Origin: Nepenthes gracilis
Taxonomy: Eukaryota > Streptophyta > Magnoliopsida > Caryophyllales > Nepenthaceae
Direction: 5' to 3'
Assembly (NCBI GenBank): GCA_033239525.1
Contig: BSYO01000003.1
Coordinates: forward strand, 9,790,001-9,854,000
Length of the DNA stretch: 64,000 bases
Shown here piece after piece: positions 35,821-47,800 of the stretch (the first letter of the stretch is position 1; each line of letters begins with the position of its first letter). Both the position numbers and the translations under genes were made by a program. The notes under the pieces are model-generated. The model worked only from the letters and a program-made list of their open reading frames with translations, was not told the DNA's origin and searched no databases.

Positions 35821-36617
35821 TGTTGGGGTCACTCCCTCGTGGCATTTGTATCCGCAGACTCAAAGGAAGCAAAGCACGCGGACATTTGGAGTGGTCCGAA
35901 AAGCCTGTCATCATTGGACGAGGACTCATCAGAGGCGTCATGTCCGAGAGGTTGCTGAGAACATGGACGAGGACCCTGAAATCTAGGTGTTGACTCTCTC
36001 TCTCTTAGGCCTACTGTAGCTGCGTTTTGCAGGTGGGCAGCTCACCCACTCTGATTGGATGTTGAGGCGGCTGCAACTTTCAAGGGTGTCAGGCCTGCCA
36101 TTCTTACACGTCGGGTGTGCGCCTGTCATGGCAGGCCTAGGAGGCGTGGTCCTGCCACCCTTGTGCCAGTAGGGTGGCCGGGTGACCACTAGGCCCCTTG
36201 TGTATATAAAGGCTTGTACCCTTGTTCGGTGTGTGCTGCTGCTGTGAGTCTTGGAGTGCTTGTGCCGTGTCTTTGAGAGCAGACTTGGAGTGAGCCTTGA
36301 GAGAGCCGTGAGCAAGCCTTTGTTGTAAAGATAGAGTGCAAAATACTTTTAGAGAGAGATTGTGAGATATACACTTGAGATTGTTTTTCTTTTGTTTGAA
36401 CTTGTGTAGCTAACATACTTGTAAACAATCCATTTTTTATAGTGTATTATTTGGTAGTTTTTTCCTTAGTTGAATAAGGGTTTTCCACGTTAAAATCTCA
36501 TGTGTCTTCTCTCGTTCTTCTATCTCTACTTTTTAGCTGTCCGTTCGAGAGCTTTTGCTCGTTTGCTGTCAAGAGTTTTATCCACTCGGTCATCATGCTT
36601 TCCATTTTGCGCCAACA
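35821..36617 (+). repeat. E3 3' LTR
   Basis: Starts TGTTGGGGTCACTCCC after a GAGGGGAAG purine tract and ends GCGCCAACA. It has a single U3 copy with TATATAAA at 36203-36210 and is complete. Confidence 0.92.
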
Positions 36618-36622
36618 TAGGG

Positions 36623-36979
36623 TGTCCTTGATTTAAAAAAGTGATCATTTTTATTTTATTTTTTTGACTTTTTTATTTATCAATACTTTGAATTATAGAT
36701 CTTATGTTAATGTCAGTTTCAAAGGGATCTTGTGTTTTTTCGGCTCCTTCTCTATCTGCATATGAACCTCTTCATTCTGACACTGCCCGTTTATTTTACT
36801 CCTTATTGGAGTCTCCTATCAGAAAAATATTTTTATTGGATCAATATATTAATATAATCCCCTTCATATTATGGGTAATGCCCTTTGTTACAGCTCCCTA
36901 TTTTAGCTAATGAACTTTCCCTTAGTTTCCCTCCTTGTGTCCTTATCTTGTACATTTATTTTTCTTAACTCAAAATATT
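36623..36979. other. Host spacer between E3 and E4
   Basis: About 360 bp of AT-rich DNA bounded by the TAGGG and ATTAC duplications. It contains an open frame of 68 codons at 36704-36910, which I do not recognise. Confidence 0.6.
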
Positions 36980-36984
36980 ATTAC

Positions 36985-37972
36985 TATTGCATCCCGAGTC
37001 CGTGGTTACCGCACGGATTAGGGAGCTTTCAGATTCCTTAGCATGCGGCGGCATCCGTCGAAGGGTCCGGTCTCCGTCGCTATGAACCTGGACCTGCACA
37101 ACACAAACAACGAATAAGAGGTCAGGGGTCCGGCAGGATTTCTCCTACCGAGGCCGCTCCGACGCTCAAGTCAGCAAATTTCCACAATGAACGGAAATGG
37201 CGCACGCTAAAGGGCGGTGCGCGGGTGAATGCTGTAAAAGCGTAAGAGATGCTTGTGTAATGATATGAAGAATGCAGTGAGCAGGTTGTGGAAGGCCTGG
37301 CTTCCTTGATGCACCGCAGGGGTTGGCTGACTTTCCCGTAGTCTGAGTAGACGTGGGGTGAGTAATCGTGAGCTAGCTTGTGCCAGACGAAAGTGAGTCA
37401 ATCCTCAGTTCTAGCTCGTTCCTTTCTTGTGACCAAGTCGAGAAGAAGGAAGCTCAGAGCTCTACAGTTGAGTTAGAGTTGGAGTTGGAATCAGAATCGA
37501 GGAAGAAGATCCCCTTCTCTGTGGGGCGTGAGGGCTTTTATTGGCCTCTCTCCGTTGGACTCTAGGTGCCAGAATGTCCGTTGCGAGGGCTTCGACGCCG
37601 CTGGTCACTGTGGTGGACCGCCGGTCGCGTTGGTTGTCCTCTTGCCGTGGCTGGCACCCTTTTGGGCGTTGCTGGCCACGCCCGATTTTTCCTTGAGCGG
37701 GGATTGGTTGGTTGCCTGCAGGAGGCTGCGGCAGCCGTTGGCGCTGCACCAGCCACTCTTTTATTGGCTAGCCTTTCCGCGTTTTTGTCGGTTTCCCGGC
37801 AACGCATTAAATGCATCGCAGAGTTCCCTTGCCTTCTGTCAGCGTGGGCTCTTTTACGCGTTCCAGTTGTTGGGCTGGGCTAACCAACCTGCGCAGGCTT
37901 CTAAACCTTTCATGGGCCACGGAATCCTTCATGGGCTTGGAAATTCTTCATAGGCCAGGACATGGGACCACA
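36985..37972 (-). repeat. E4 3' LTR
   Basis: Matches 43144-44116 along its whole length (shared GCACACGCTAAAGGGCGGTG-type blocks, the GCGTGAGGGCTTTTAT region and GCAACGCATTAAATGC), with many substitutions and small indels. The TATA region reads TTTTATTGG here instead of TTTTATAGG. The inner edge is fused to pol near 37972. Confidence 0.88.
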
Positions 37973-40900
37973 GCCTCAGCCCCAAAGCAAAGGTTGAAGG
38001 GCGTCTCCCTTGTCGGCTCCCTCGCAGTCGTTTGATACGACCACAGCACGGACGGTATCTCTTCAGTCCAGGAGCCCCCTGCGTCTTCCAACCTGGTTTT
38101 CAATCCATGCAGCAATGTGCGATTGGTGATCTCGACCTGTCCGTTTGCCTGAGGGTGCGCCACGAGCGTATGTATCAGCTTGATGCGAAGGTCGCGGCAG
38201 TACTTCGTAAAGCGCTTGCCGATGAATTGGGTTCCGTTATCGGTCACCACGACCTCAGGGATCCCAAAGCGGCAAACGATACCTTGACGGAGGAATTCCG
38301 TCGCATTTTGCTCTGTGATCTTGGCGAGAGGGACGGCTTCCACCCACTTGGTAAAGTAATCGATGTTGACGATCAAGAATTTTCTTTGTCCGGCAGCCAG
38401 AGGTAGGGGCCCAAGTATGTCGAGCCCCCATTGTGCGAACGGCCATGGAGATTGGAGATAGTGCAGCTCTGTGTGTGGCTGGTGCGTCATATTTCCATGG
38501 ACCTGGCAACTTTCACACTTCCGGACGAATTCCATGGCGTCTCGCTTCATGGTAGGCCAGTAGAACCCTTGCCGCATGACATGGAATGCTAAGTTCTTGC
38601 CGCCGATGAGTGAGCCGCACAGTCCCAGATACACTTCCGCCAGCGCGTAATCGGCTTCCTCTGGCGTGAGGCACTTCAGGAGGGGAGTGGAGTATCCTCG
38701 CCTATATAGTCTCTCATTCAGGATTGTGCACCATCCTGCCGTCTTCTTGATTCACTTGGATTCGTTGCCATCGTCTGGCAGGATCCCTTCGGTCAGGTAC
38801 TTCACGTACGGTGTCATCCAATTGCTTTCCATGTCGACCCGTAGCACCTCTTTATCTCCAGCGTCGATGCTAGGTGCGATCAGGACTTCCCAGGGCTCCC
38901 TCTCGTACTGCTCCATGGACCTGGTGGCCGCGTCTCGAGCCAGTCGATCAGCGCGTTCGTTGTCCGACCTTGGGATGTGTTCGATCTCAAACCGACCGAA
39001 CTCAGGGATCAGGGCCTTTACTCTCGCCAAGTACCTCATAAGCTGTGGGTTCGAGGCGTCAAAGTTCCCCTTCACCTGATTGACCACAAGTTCGGAGTCA
39101 CTGCGCACGACCAACGACCGCGCGGAACACTCCTTCGCCAGTCGCAGACCCGCGAGGAGGGCCTCGTATTCCGCCACATTGTTTGTGGCCGGGAAGGCCA
39201 ATGTGACGAAGTATGTAATCTCCATGCCCTCAGGCGTCCTTAGCACAACACCAGCTCCGCTGCCTGCCTGGGTAGATGATCCGTCTACATTCAAGGTCTA
39301 TACCGGAGGATCGCGGTCTTCCGTGCTTTCTGGGTTGTGGTCTTCTTCCTGCGCTGGTGTTGCCGCTTCCACGATAAAGTCGGCTAGAGCCTGTCCTTTC
39401 ACGACTGGGCGGGGCTGGAACTCCAGGTTGAACTCTCCCAGTTCGACAGCCCACTTAACCAACCGTCCGGACGTTTCCGGCTTCTGCAGGATCGACTTCA
39501 GCGGCTGATCTGTCAGTACGATGATCCGGTGCGACTAGAAGTATGGCCGCAGTTTCCGCGTCGCATAGACAAGCGCAAGCGCCATCTTTTCAGTGTGTGG
39601 ATAGCGGGCCTCCACATCCGTCAGCACTCGGCTTACGCAGTACACTGGCTGTTGTCTGCCTTCATGCTCCCCAACCAACACTGAGCTGAGGGCCGCCGCC
39701 GATGTGGCCAAGTAGAGGTAGAGATCTTCTCCTTCGTGCGGCGAGCTTATGAGTGGTGCGCTGGAGAGGTAAGTCTTCAGTTCCCTGAAAGCTTCATCGC
39801 ATTCTTCACTCCACCTGAACCCCTACGATTTGGTGCCCCTTAGCGCCTTGAAGAAGGGCAAGTATTTTTCCGCTGACTTGGCGAGGAACCGCGAGAGGGC
39901 TGCTATTCGCCCGGTCAGCTTCTGCACTTCTTTTATCATCCGCGGAGGGTTTAGGTTGAGGATGGCTTTGATCTTCTCCAGGTTGGCTTCGATCCCACGT
40001 TGAGATACTATGAAGCCTAAGAATTTTCCCGAGGTCACTCCGAAGGTACACTTGGAGGGATTGAGCTTCATCCCGTGCTGCCGGAGGATTTGAAACGTCT
40101 CGTCCAGGTCGTTGACGTGGCTGCTTGCGATTCTGCTCTTCACGAGCATGTCGTTGACGTACACCTCCACATTCCGTCCGATCTGGGCTTCGAACATCTT
40201 GTTCACAAGGCGCTGGTAGGTCGCGCCAGCATTCTTGAGACCAAAGGGCATCATTTTGTAGCAATATGTCCCCTGGTCTGTCATGAACGAGGTGTGCCCC
40301 TCGTCTTCCGGGTCCATCCAGATCTAATTGTACCCAGAGTATGTGCCCATGAAACTCAGGAGCTCGTGCCCGAACGTGGAGTCCACGAGCTGGTTGATCC
40401 TGGGGAGTGGAAAGCTATCTTTGGGGCAAGCCATGTTCACATCAGTGAAGTCGATGCACATCCGCCACTTGCCGCTGCTCTTCTTTACTAACACAACGTT
40501 GGACAGCCACTCCGGGTATTGGACCTCTCTGATGAATCCTGCGTCCAAGAGCCTCTTCACCTCTTCCCTTATGGCGATCAACTTCTCGACGGAGTGGTTC
40601 CTCCGCTTCTACCGAACTGGCTTTCGGCTCGAGTCAAGGCCCAGCTTGTGGACGATAACCTCGGTCGGTATCCTCGGCATGTCAGCGGGGACCCAGGCAA
40701 ACACGTCGGAGTTGGCCCTAAGGAAGGAGATCAGCCGGTCGCGTTCTGTGGGTTGGAGAGATCTGCCCACGTTGATGCACTTTTCCGGTTCAGAGGGGTT
40801 TAAAGGAACTGCCTTCCTTTCTTCTCCGGACTGGGCCTGTTGCAGCAAGGTCTCGTCGCGGAGGTCAAGGTCTTCGTCTGGGCAGTTTGGTCCCACGGGG

Positions 40901-41481
40901 TTGATCTGGGACAGGTAGCACGTCCGTCCCATCTCCTAATCCCCGAGGACTTCACCCACGCCCCACGGGGTGGGAAACTTCACCTTCAGGTATGGGATGG
41001 ACGTAATAGCTCCGAAGGTGGTCAGGAAAGATCTTCCCAATATGGCGTTGTAAACGGATGGAAGGTCAACGACGAGGAATACCAGCTCTCGCGTCACGGA
41101 GCGCGGTGGGTCCCCATAGTGACTTCCGCCGAACTATCCTCGGACGGGTGGCTCGTTGTCCAAGCGCATAAGGGTCCGCTTGCGACTTTTATCCGGCCGT
41201 TTTAGTCCAAGTTTAAAGAAGGCCGAGAGATACAGAAAATTTTGAGAACTTTCATTATCAATGAAAACTCGTTTCAGTTGATAGTCATTCCCACCACCTG
41301 AAACGAGGGCCGATACAACAATGGGGTCAGTATGGGAAGAGGTTACATAAGCCATATCGTCGCTGCTAAAACTAATGACATCATTCCTAACCCCTATCAT
41401 CGCTCGCTTGTTGCTGGAAGCCGGCTCTGGCTGCCCACACCTGGCATCTGGGGCGGCCGTGGAGGAGACCATATTGACCAC
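37973..41481 (-). pseudogene. E4 pol: one continuous frame broken only by stop codons
   Basis: Protease-like VFIDNESSQNFLYL starts near 41240. Reverse transcriptase has WRMCIDFTDVNMACPKDSF near 40450 and YVNDML in place of YVDDML near 40160. RNase H, a second RNase H-like domain (NVDGSSTQAGSGAGVV, 39294 down) and integrase follow. Integrase keeps a zinc region and D-D-E residues (LDILGP, VTDNGTQF, NGQVEITNR). From 41481 to 37973 I find no frame shift, but stops at 41134, near 40938, 40609, 40324, 39823, about 39534, about 39297 and 38752. The frame is cut at the LTR junction after FGAEAV. Confidence 0.9.
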
Positions 41482-43072
41482 GCCGGCGGCCGTGCGGGCT
41501 CTCGGAGGCTCGCTGGCTTCACCATCAGAGATTGCCAGTCCCTGCCCCTGGCTCTTGACGAACCGCTTCAGGTGTCCGCGCCGAATCAGATCTTCTATCT
41601 CCTGTTGCAGGGTCCGGCAGTTCTCGGTGGAGTGTCACAGGCAGCGATGGTACTGGCAGTATTTCGTCTGGTCGTTGCCGCTGGGACCCTTTGGCTTCTT
41701 TGGCCACTTAAAGAACTTCTCATCCTGGATCTGCATCAGGATGTTCGTGCGGCTGTCGTTCAGAGGGGTCAGGGAGGCTCTGCTGTAATCTTTTCTGGGC
41801 CACGACGGGGGCCGCTGCTGCTTTCGGCGCTCCGGGAAGCGCTGGCCGTCGCTGTCCCTCTTTCTTCCGCCAGATGCTTAGGGGCTTCCGGGGGCCGGTC
41901 CACTCGCTCGGGGCGCTTCGCCTCATTGGCCTCTTCGGCCGTGATGTACACCCGGGCGATGGCCTCAGCCTCCCGGAAGGTCTGAGGGCGCTGGTGCGAT
42001 AAGTGCTTGAAGAGGTCCCCCGCCGCTAGAGTGGTGACGAAGGTGTTGAGCTTCAGCTCGTCAGAGAGCTGGGGGATCCACCGCGCCTCGGTGATGAAAC
42101 AATTCAGGAACCGCTTCAGACTTTCATCTGACCTTTGGCGGAGGAGGACCAGGTGCCATGGTTGCTTCTCCTCTCTCTGGCTGGAGGCGAACTGGCCCAG
42201 GAAGCTGTCAACAAGCTCGTCAAACGAGCGTATGGAGTTTGGGGGGAGACCGTGGAACTAGAGTAACGCGTCCCCCCTAAGGGTGACGGGAAAGCTCTGG
42301 CACATCAAGGCCTCGCTCGCCCCTTGCAGAGATAGGTGAGTACGGAAGCAGTTGAGGTGGTCCATCGAATCCTTGCTTCCGTCGTATCCCTCCAGGACCG
42401 GCATCTTGAATTTGCTTGGCAACGGTTGGGTCCGCAAGTCCATGGCGAAGGGCGATCTCCGGAGGTCGGCAGAGGAGGGCGTGGGCTTCTCCTTATGCAG
42501 GGTGTCCCACAGCACTTTGACTTTCTCCTCCATCGACGGATCCGTAGAGCCTCTCCGCGCATTGATGACGTCGCGGAGCTCCGTGTTACCCTGGAGGTGT
42601 GTTCGAGCTCATCGGGGATGGCGACTCTCTGCTTGAGTGGCTCGTTCGCCGTTGGAGCACGCAGCGGTCGGCCTCCCGTTGCCGCGCGAGTGGCGGGGTT
42701 GCGCCCCTCCGGGCTCTCCTCCCGACCGTCATGGGCGGGATGGCTTTCCGCTTCATTGGGATCATCTCCGCTTGGGGCCGCCTGGGCGGCTGTGTTGTAG
42801 AGCTGGTTGGCTCGCCTCTTGAGGGCAGCGGCTCGACGCTTGCCCTTCTTTGAAGTGGACGCTTGAGACGCTGGAGGGGCAGCCCCCGGCCACGGGGCTT
42901 CCGTATGTTCGCACAAGGCGCGAAGGATCAGTTTGACGTCGTCCATGTCTGCAGCTAGGTGGTTGACGTCAGGCACTGGGCGGTCATTCTCCTAGTTCCC
43001 GACGGGGGAATCTTCGTTTTGGGCAACGACCTCCATTGCCGGAGCGCTGGCTTGTGCTCGAGTGTTCACCAT
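41482..43072 (-). pseudogene. E4 gag remnant
   Basis: The start MVNTRAQASAPAME at 43072 is followed by a TAG stop at 42994. Continuation to about 42560 is rich in Ala/Arg, then a frame change leads into the conserved core (SSADLRRSPF, MPVLEGYDGSKDSMDHL, RPQTFREAEAIARVYITAEEANEAKRPERV split by a stop at 42258). A zinc-knuckle-like stretch near 41620 joins smoothly to the pol frame. The motifs match E1 gag in order. Confidence 0.8.
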
Positions 43073-43127
43073 CTTCTGGTTTTCTGGAGTAGGGTGGGAA
43101 GGAGACACTTGGCTTCTCATCAGCTTT

Positions 43128-43143
43128 CCACAGACGGCGCCAA
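43128..43143 (-). other. E4 primer-binding site
   Basis: On the minus strand, TTGGCGCCGTCTGTGG directly follows the 5' LTR end GCAACA and is nearly identical to the E1 site. Confidence 0.8.
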
Positions 43144-44116
43144 TGTTGCGTCCCGGGTTTACTGTTACCGTACGGATTAGGGAGCCTTCGGATTCCTTAG
43201 CACGCGGCGATGTCGGTTGAAGGGTCCGGTCTCCATCGCTATGAACCTGGACCTGCACAACACAAATAACGAACAAGAGGTCAGGGGTCCGACAGGATTT
43301 CTCCCACCGATGCCGCTCCGACGCTCAAGTCAGCAAATTCCCGCAATGAACGGAAATGGCGCACGCTAAAGGGCGGTGCGCGGGTGAATGCTGTAAAAGA
43401 GTAAGAGATGCTCGTGTAATGATATGGAGAATGCAGTGAGCAGGTTGTGGAAGGCCTAGCTTCCTTTCCCGTAGGGGGTGGCTGACTTTCCCGTAGTCTG
43501 AGTAGACGTGGGGTGAGTAATCGTGAGCTAGCTCGTGCCAGACGGAAGTGAGTCAATCCTCAGTTCCAGCTCGTTCCTTTCTTGTGACAAAGTCGAGAAG
43601 AAGGAAGCTCAGAGCTCTACAGTTGAGTTAGAGTTGGAGTAGGAATCAGAATCGAGGAAGAGGATCCCCTTCTCTGTGGGGCGTGAGGGCTTTTATAGGC
43701 CTCTTCCCGTTGGACTCTGGGTGCCAGAATGTCCGTTGCGAGGGCTTCCGAGCCGTTGGTCACTGTCGTGGACCGCCGGTCGCGTTGGTTGTCCTCTTGC
43801 GGTGGCTAGCACCCTTCTGGGCATTGCCGGCCACGCCCGATTTTTCCTTGAGCGGGGATTGGTTGGTTGCCTGCAGGAGGCTACGGGAGCCGTTGGCGCT
43901 GCACCAACCACTCTTCTATCATTAGGCCTTTCCGCCTTTTTTGTCGGTTTAAAACAACGCATTAAATGCGTCGCGAGTTCCCTTGCCTTCTGTCGGCGTT
44001 GGCTCTTTTACGCGTTAGGTTGTTGTGGGCAACCAACTGGCCTGCTGCTTCTAAACCTTTCGTGGGCGGAATTCCGTAGGCAGAAGTTCTTGTAGGTGGG
44101 GTGTGGGGCCCCAACA
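43144..44116 (-). repeat. E4 5' LTR
   Basis: On the minus strand it begins TGTTGGGGCCCCACACC at 44116 and ends GGACGCAACA. The CCTATAAAAGCCC promoter box lies at about 43688-43700. The ORFs across both LTRs are artefacts of the GC-rich sequence. Confidence 0.92.
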
Positions 44117-44121
44117 ATTAC

Positions 44122-44877
44122 TTACAAAAATAATTAAGAATAAAATAAAAAATAATTTGTTGTTCATGACTAATTAATTAGTATCTTCTTTTAAAAATAA
44201 CACAATGTTTTATTAAAATTATGTATTGAAACTTATTTTCAAGAGGATATAATAATTTATAAATTGGTCAAAGTTTTATAATAATTACATCCCATTTCTA
44301 ACGTTTACCTCCAATTATCTAATACCCTAATGGATAAAATTGTCAACTTAGCTTTTTATTTATTTGCCGTTTCAAAATTATGCAGACATGCCCCAGTCAC
44401 CCTGCATTTTCTCTTTTTGAGGCATTTCGATAAAACAATATTAAACGATGCTCTTTAAATATTTATGAGATATTGTAAATAACATATCGCTCGCTAATTT
44501 ATTTATTTATAGCATTAAATTTATATACAAATAAATATATTAGGTAACGACCGAGAAGAGGACGAAGAAATTCTACTTCCCAGTTCTACCGACCGGCGGC
44601 CGGCAATTCCATTCAAACTTCGAAATTCGATTAAATTTCTCAGGCCATCCCACACGCCTTCAGTCTGATGGTCGTACCGTCTTAACCCCGCCAAGAGACC
44701 TCACCCCTCTGTCCACGGTCGGCCCCCTCTCGCTCTAATCAAATATAAAACCTGAAGCTTCATAAATCTGCCATGCGAAGTCGTTCTGTTTGTTCCTGTT
44801 CTTCCACTTTGCCTCTTAATCTCCACCACCATCCATTCAGTAAGTGATTTGAATTCTGCAATATAGGAAGTTTTGAA
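44122..44877 (+). promoter_or_regulatory. Upstream region of the NAD+ transporter gene
   Basis: About 750 bp between the E4 target duplication and the start codon. The distal half is AT-rich; the proximal 300 bp is GC-richer with pyrimidine-rich runs. TATAAAA at 44744-44750 lies about 130 bp before the ATG and is the best TATA candidate. E4 therefore ends within what may be promoter DNA. Confidence 0.5.
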
Positions 44878-47800
44878 ATGACCGGGGCTACGTCGTCTTC
44901 GGAAGGTCGCACCGCTAGAGACATAATCTGTGACGCCGGTGCTGGCGCTGCTGCAGGTCTGCTTAGATTTTGGAGCTTCCATTACTCTAATCAGTTGGGG
45001 TTCTTTATATTTTTACTCTTTGATTTTAGTTAATTTTATAATTACATTTTCATAATTGAATGCACTATCGAGAAATGTATTAGAACTGTGAATGACTGCG
45101 AAAGGAAAGTTTAGTTTCTTCTGTTATCAGTTCTGTAAACTTGCTTTCCCATTGTTGAATTTGGATCTTGTTTTATGCTCTCGTTTCTACTCGACAAGTG
45201 TATCTAAATTTGCTGAGTTCGAAGTATGCTTTGTGCTTGGGGCTCAGGTGCTATTGCTGCTACATTTGTTTGTCCATTAGATGTGATTAAGACGAGGTTA
45301 CAGGTCCATGGCCTTCCCGATGCGGCCTGCTCTGGTCACAAAGGTACGTCAGTATAGGCCTGTTTACTTGGGCTTTCACTGTTTTTAGGATATCAATTGT
45401 AGTGTGTCAGTCATCGTAATCATTATGTACACTATGCTCTTTTAGTACATATTACGCTGGACAGCCCATCATAACCCATAAACTACATTTAGAGGACAAA
45501 ATCACGGGAAAAGTACAGGGGTAATATATAGACATACTTACATGTGTATTATTACCATTCTTATTTATCCTCTTTCCCGTTATCTGGGAAGTATACAAGA
45601 ATTCCATTCATGAATACAGCAATGATGTTGCTATCCAATCGTACTATTATTACCCAAGTACTTTGTTTTGGATCTAGGAAACAACTCTGAGATCATTTTT
45701 CCTTTTGGAAGGACCATACGTGGTTAAGGATCTCCACCCAAAAAGAAGAGAAAAAAATGGGAATCAAAGAATTCGAAAGTGTAATTATGAAAGAACCATT
45801 TCCATCTGTTGTGTTGTTGAAAAATTTCTCTCTTTAAGTTAGCCAAAAAGATCTCTCAGAAAACTTAGGGCACTGCATGTCGATCACAAGAAGGTAAAAA
45901 TTATACGAATTATAGAATCAGAAAGAGACTTGCGGAGTGCATACTAGCTTTAGAGCAATTGAAACAAACTAAATCGGTTTTTAGTGGACATTTCAATATG
46001 TTGTGAACTTCCTAGGATTGTCGATTTTATTATTAGCTATCCCAGCTGCCAAATAGAGTATTATGATGTACCAGAATTTTGAATAACTTAATGTTGGAAC
46101 TTGTGCAAATGTAAGGTGGTTAGAAGACCTGTATGCTCAGCGAGCAGTTATATATCAAGCTTGGTTGAGACTTGTTTGTCCATTGATCAGAGTGTAGAAG
46201 TTTGAACTTAAACATCTGGAACAAGCTCAGCTTGAATAAAGTCTAATTTCACTTTTATATTCATGAACAAGCAAATTAAAGAGCTTGCAACAACACAAGT
46301 TAGGGAAGGAAAAGCCTGCCTGTGAGTAATTGCAAGGATGAGTGTTACTCAGCCATAAGTAGTCATAATCCCCAAGAACTCCTTTTGAGACATTAAAGTG
46401 CTCTGTAGGTTAGTTTAACTTACATCCCAGGCATAAGTAGGAGACTCAGGGGCATTTTGACTGTTTCTTAGTGAAAATATTATCAAACACATTCAATCAT
46501 CTAATAGAGGGCGAGTTGATTGCACCAGCGGGGGTCAATTTTTGCATTAGACTTAAACAACATCATTATGCTTTGTAGAGTTTGTGAAGCTTATTTGTTG
46601 GTTGTTGCTTTCAATTCTTCAGTGTTTTACAATTTTGCATTACATATTTATTCTTGTTTTCTGACTAAAAGCAGGTAGTATTATTATTACAAGTATGAAA
46701 GATATCGTAAGGAAGGAAGGTTTCTTGGGATTGTACCGGGGCCTCTCACCAACAATTTTGGCTTTACTTCCAACTTGGGCTGTGAGTATAGTTTTTTGGG
46801 CTTATATCTGAATAAAAGAGAGAGATGGATTAATTTTATTTGCTTAATTTTAAAAACTTCTTTGTGTATTATTTTGTGCGAAGGGTCTGTTGCTAGAGTA
46901 GTAGTATGAATGGTTTTATGAGTAGAACAAAAATAAGGGAATAGTGGCAAAAAGTAGATTACATCTTCCTTGTCATGTGGAGGCTATTTCAGTCATATAT
47001 TACTTTACTGGTACCTTGTTGATGTTTTTAATGCAGATCATAAGAATCAATCCTTATTTATGTTTCCACTTTGTCACTGCCTCCAAACGGGCTCTACCCT
47101 TTTAATTATTGTTTCTTTCAATAATGACCAAGCAAATTGTCAATGATGTTATCCTGTCCCCAAAACACTTGTCTCAGAGCTTTTCTAAGAAGATCAAACC
47201 TGCGAGGAAGGAGATAGTTCTGGTGTAAGAAAAGCTATTTTTGTTTATGGTTATGCAATGAACCAAGCTATTGTGCTCATTACACATTTGTTAGGTCAAA
47301 GGCTCGTTTGAGCTTGATTTCTGAGGCTTTACAGAAGCGCAGACTACTATTGAGCTCGTGAAGTAGAAGATCCTAGCTTCGGCAACCTAGTATTTGGCTT
47401 GAATTATGTTTGCATTGTGAAGAAAAAAGCCCTACGGGGCTCTACTGTCATTGCTAGTTTCTAAGCTTGTTTGAGTCTAATCCATAATCCTTACCTAGCA
47501 ACTGATTAACTTGACAAGAAAAGTTCAGCAGTTTATTCCGTTTGAAAGACTTCTTTGTAGTTCTAGTTCTTAGTCAACCTATCCATGACATTTGCTGAAG
47601 AAAACCAGTTAGGAAACACATTTTCTCTGCTAGTGATTTCAAAGGGGTGAAGCATTTATTGCTGTCTCACAGATACTGAAAACCTTCCCATCAGACTCTG
47701 TAAACTAGTGAATTGCACAGTCCACCGTTTCTAGAACCTCAACACTAGAGAAGACTAAAGCTTAAAGCTCCAGAGCTGTGTTAGGATAAAAGCAAATATT

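Larger units (their letters stand above)
32045..36617 (+). mobile_element. E3: rearranged Ty1/copia LTR retrotransposon
   Basis: Outer ends are TGTTGGG at 32045 and CCAACA at 36617, with the target duplication TAGGG at 32040-32044 and 36618-36622. The 3' LTR is full (35821-36617, 797 bp). The 5' LTR has a 390-bp tandem duplication and is cut short at about 32881. The gag gene and primer-binding site are missing, the protease is on the opposite strand, and integrase, RT and RNase H follow on the plus strand with stops and a frame shift. Integrase-before-RT order identifies the copia superfamily. Confidence 0.9.
36985..44116 (-). mobile_element. E4: Ty3/gypsy element of the E1 lineage, minus strand, 3' end of the interior deleted
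   Basis: LTRs lie at 43144-44116 (5') and 36985-37972 (3'), with the target duplication ATTAC at 36980-36984 and 44117-44121. The outer TG at 36985 has become TA. A primer-binding site (43128-43143), gag, protease, RT, RNase H and most of integrase follow on the minus strand. The interior joins the 3' LTR inside the integrase gene, so the integrase C-terminus, any antisense gene and the polypurine tract are missing. Damage in pol is almost only premature stop codons. Local GC content is clearly higher than in E1 and E2. Confidence 0.92.

Noticed and set aside
37528..37953. Several overlapping frames rich in Ala, Leu and Arg in E4 LTRs (also 43676-44095)
   Set aside because: They occur in both LTR copies, in GC-rich DNA with few stops by chance; no protein family features.
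38032..42853. Many plus-strand frames across E4
   Set aside because: Shadows of the minus-strand gag and pol frames, which carry all the recognisable motifs.
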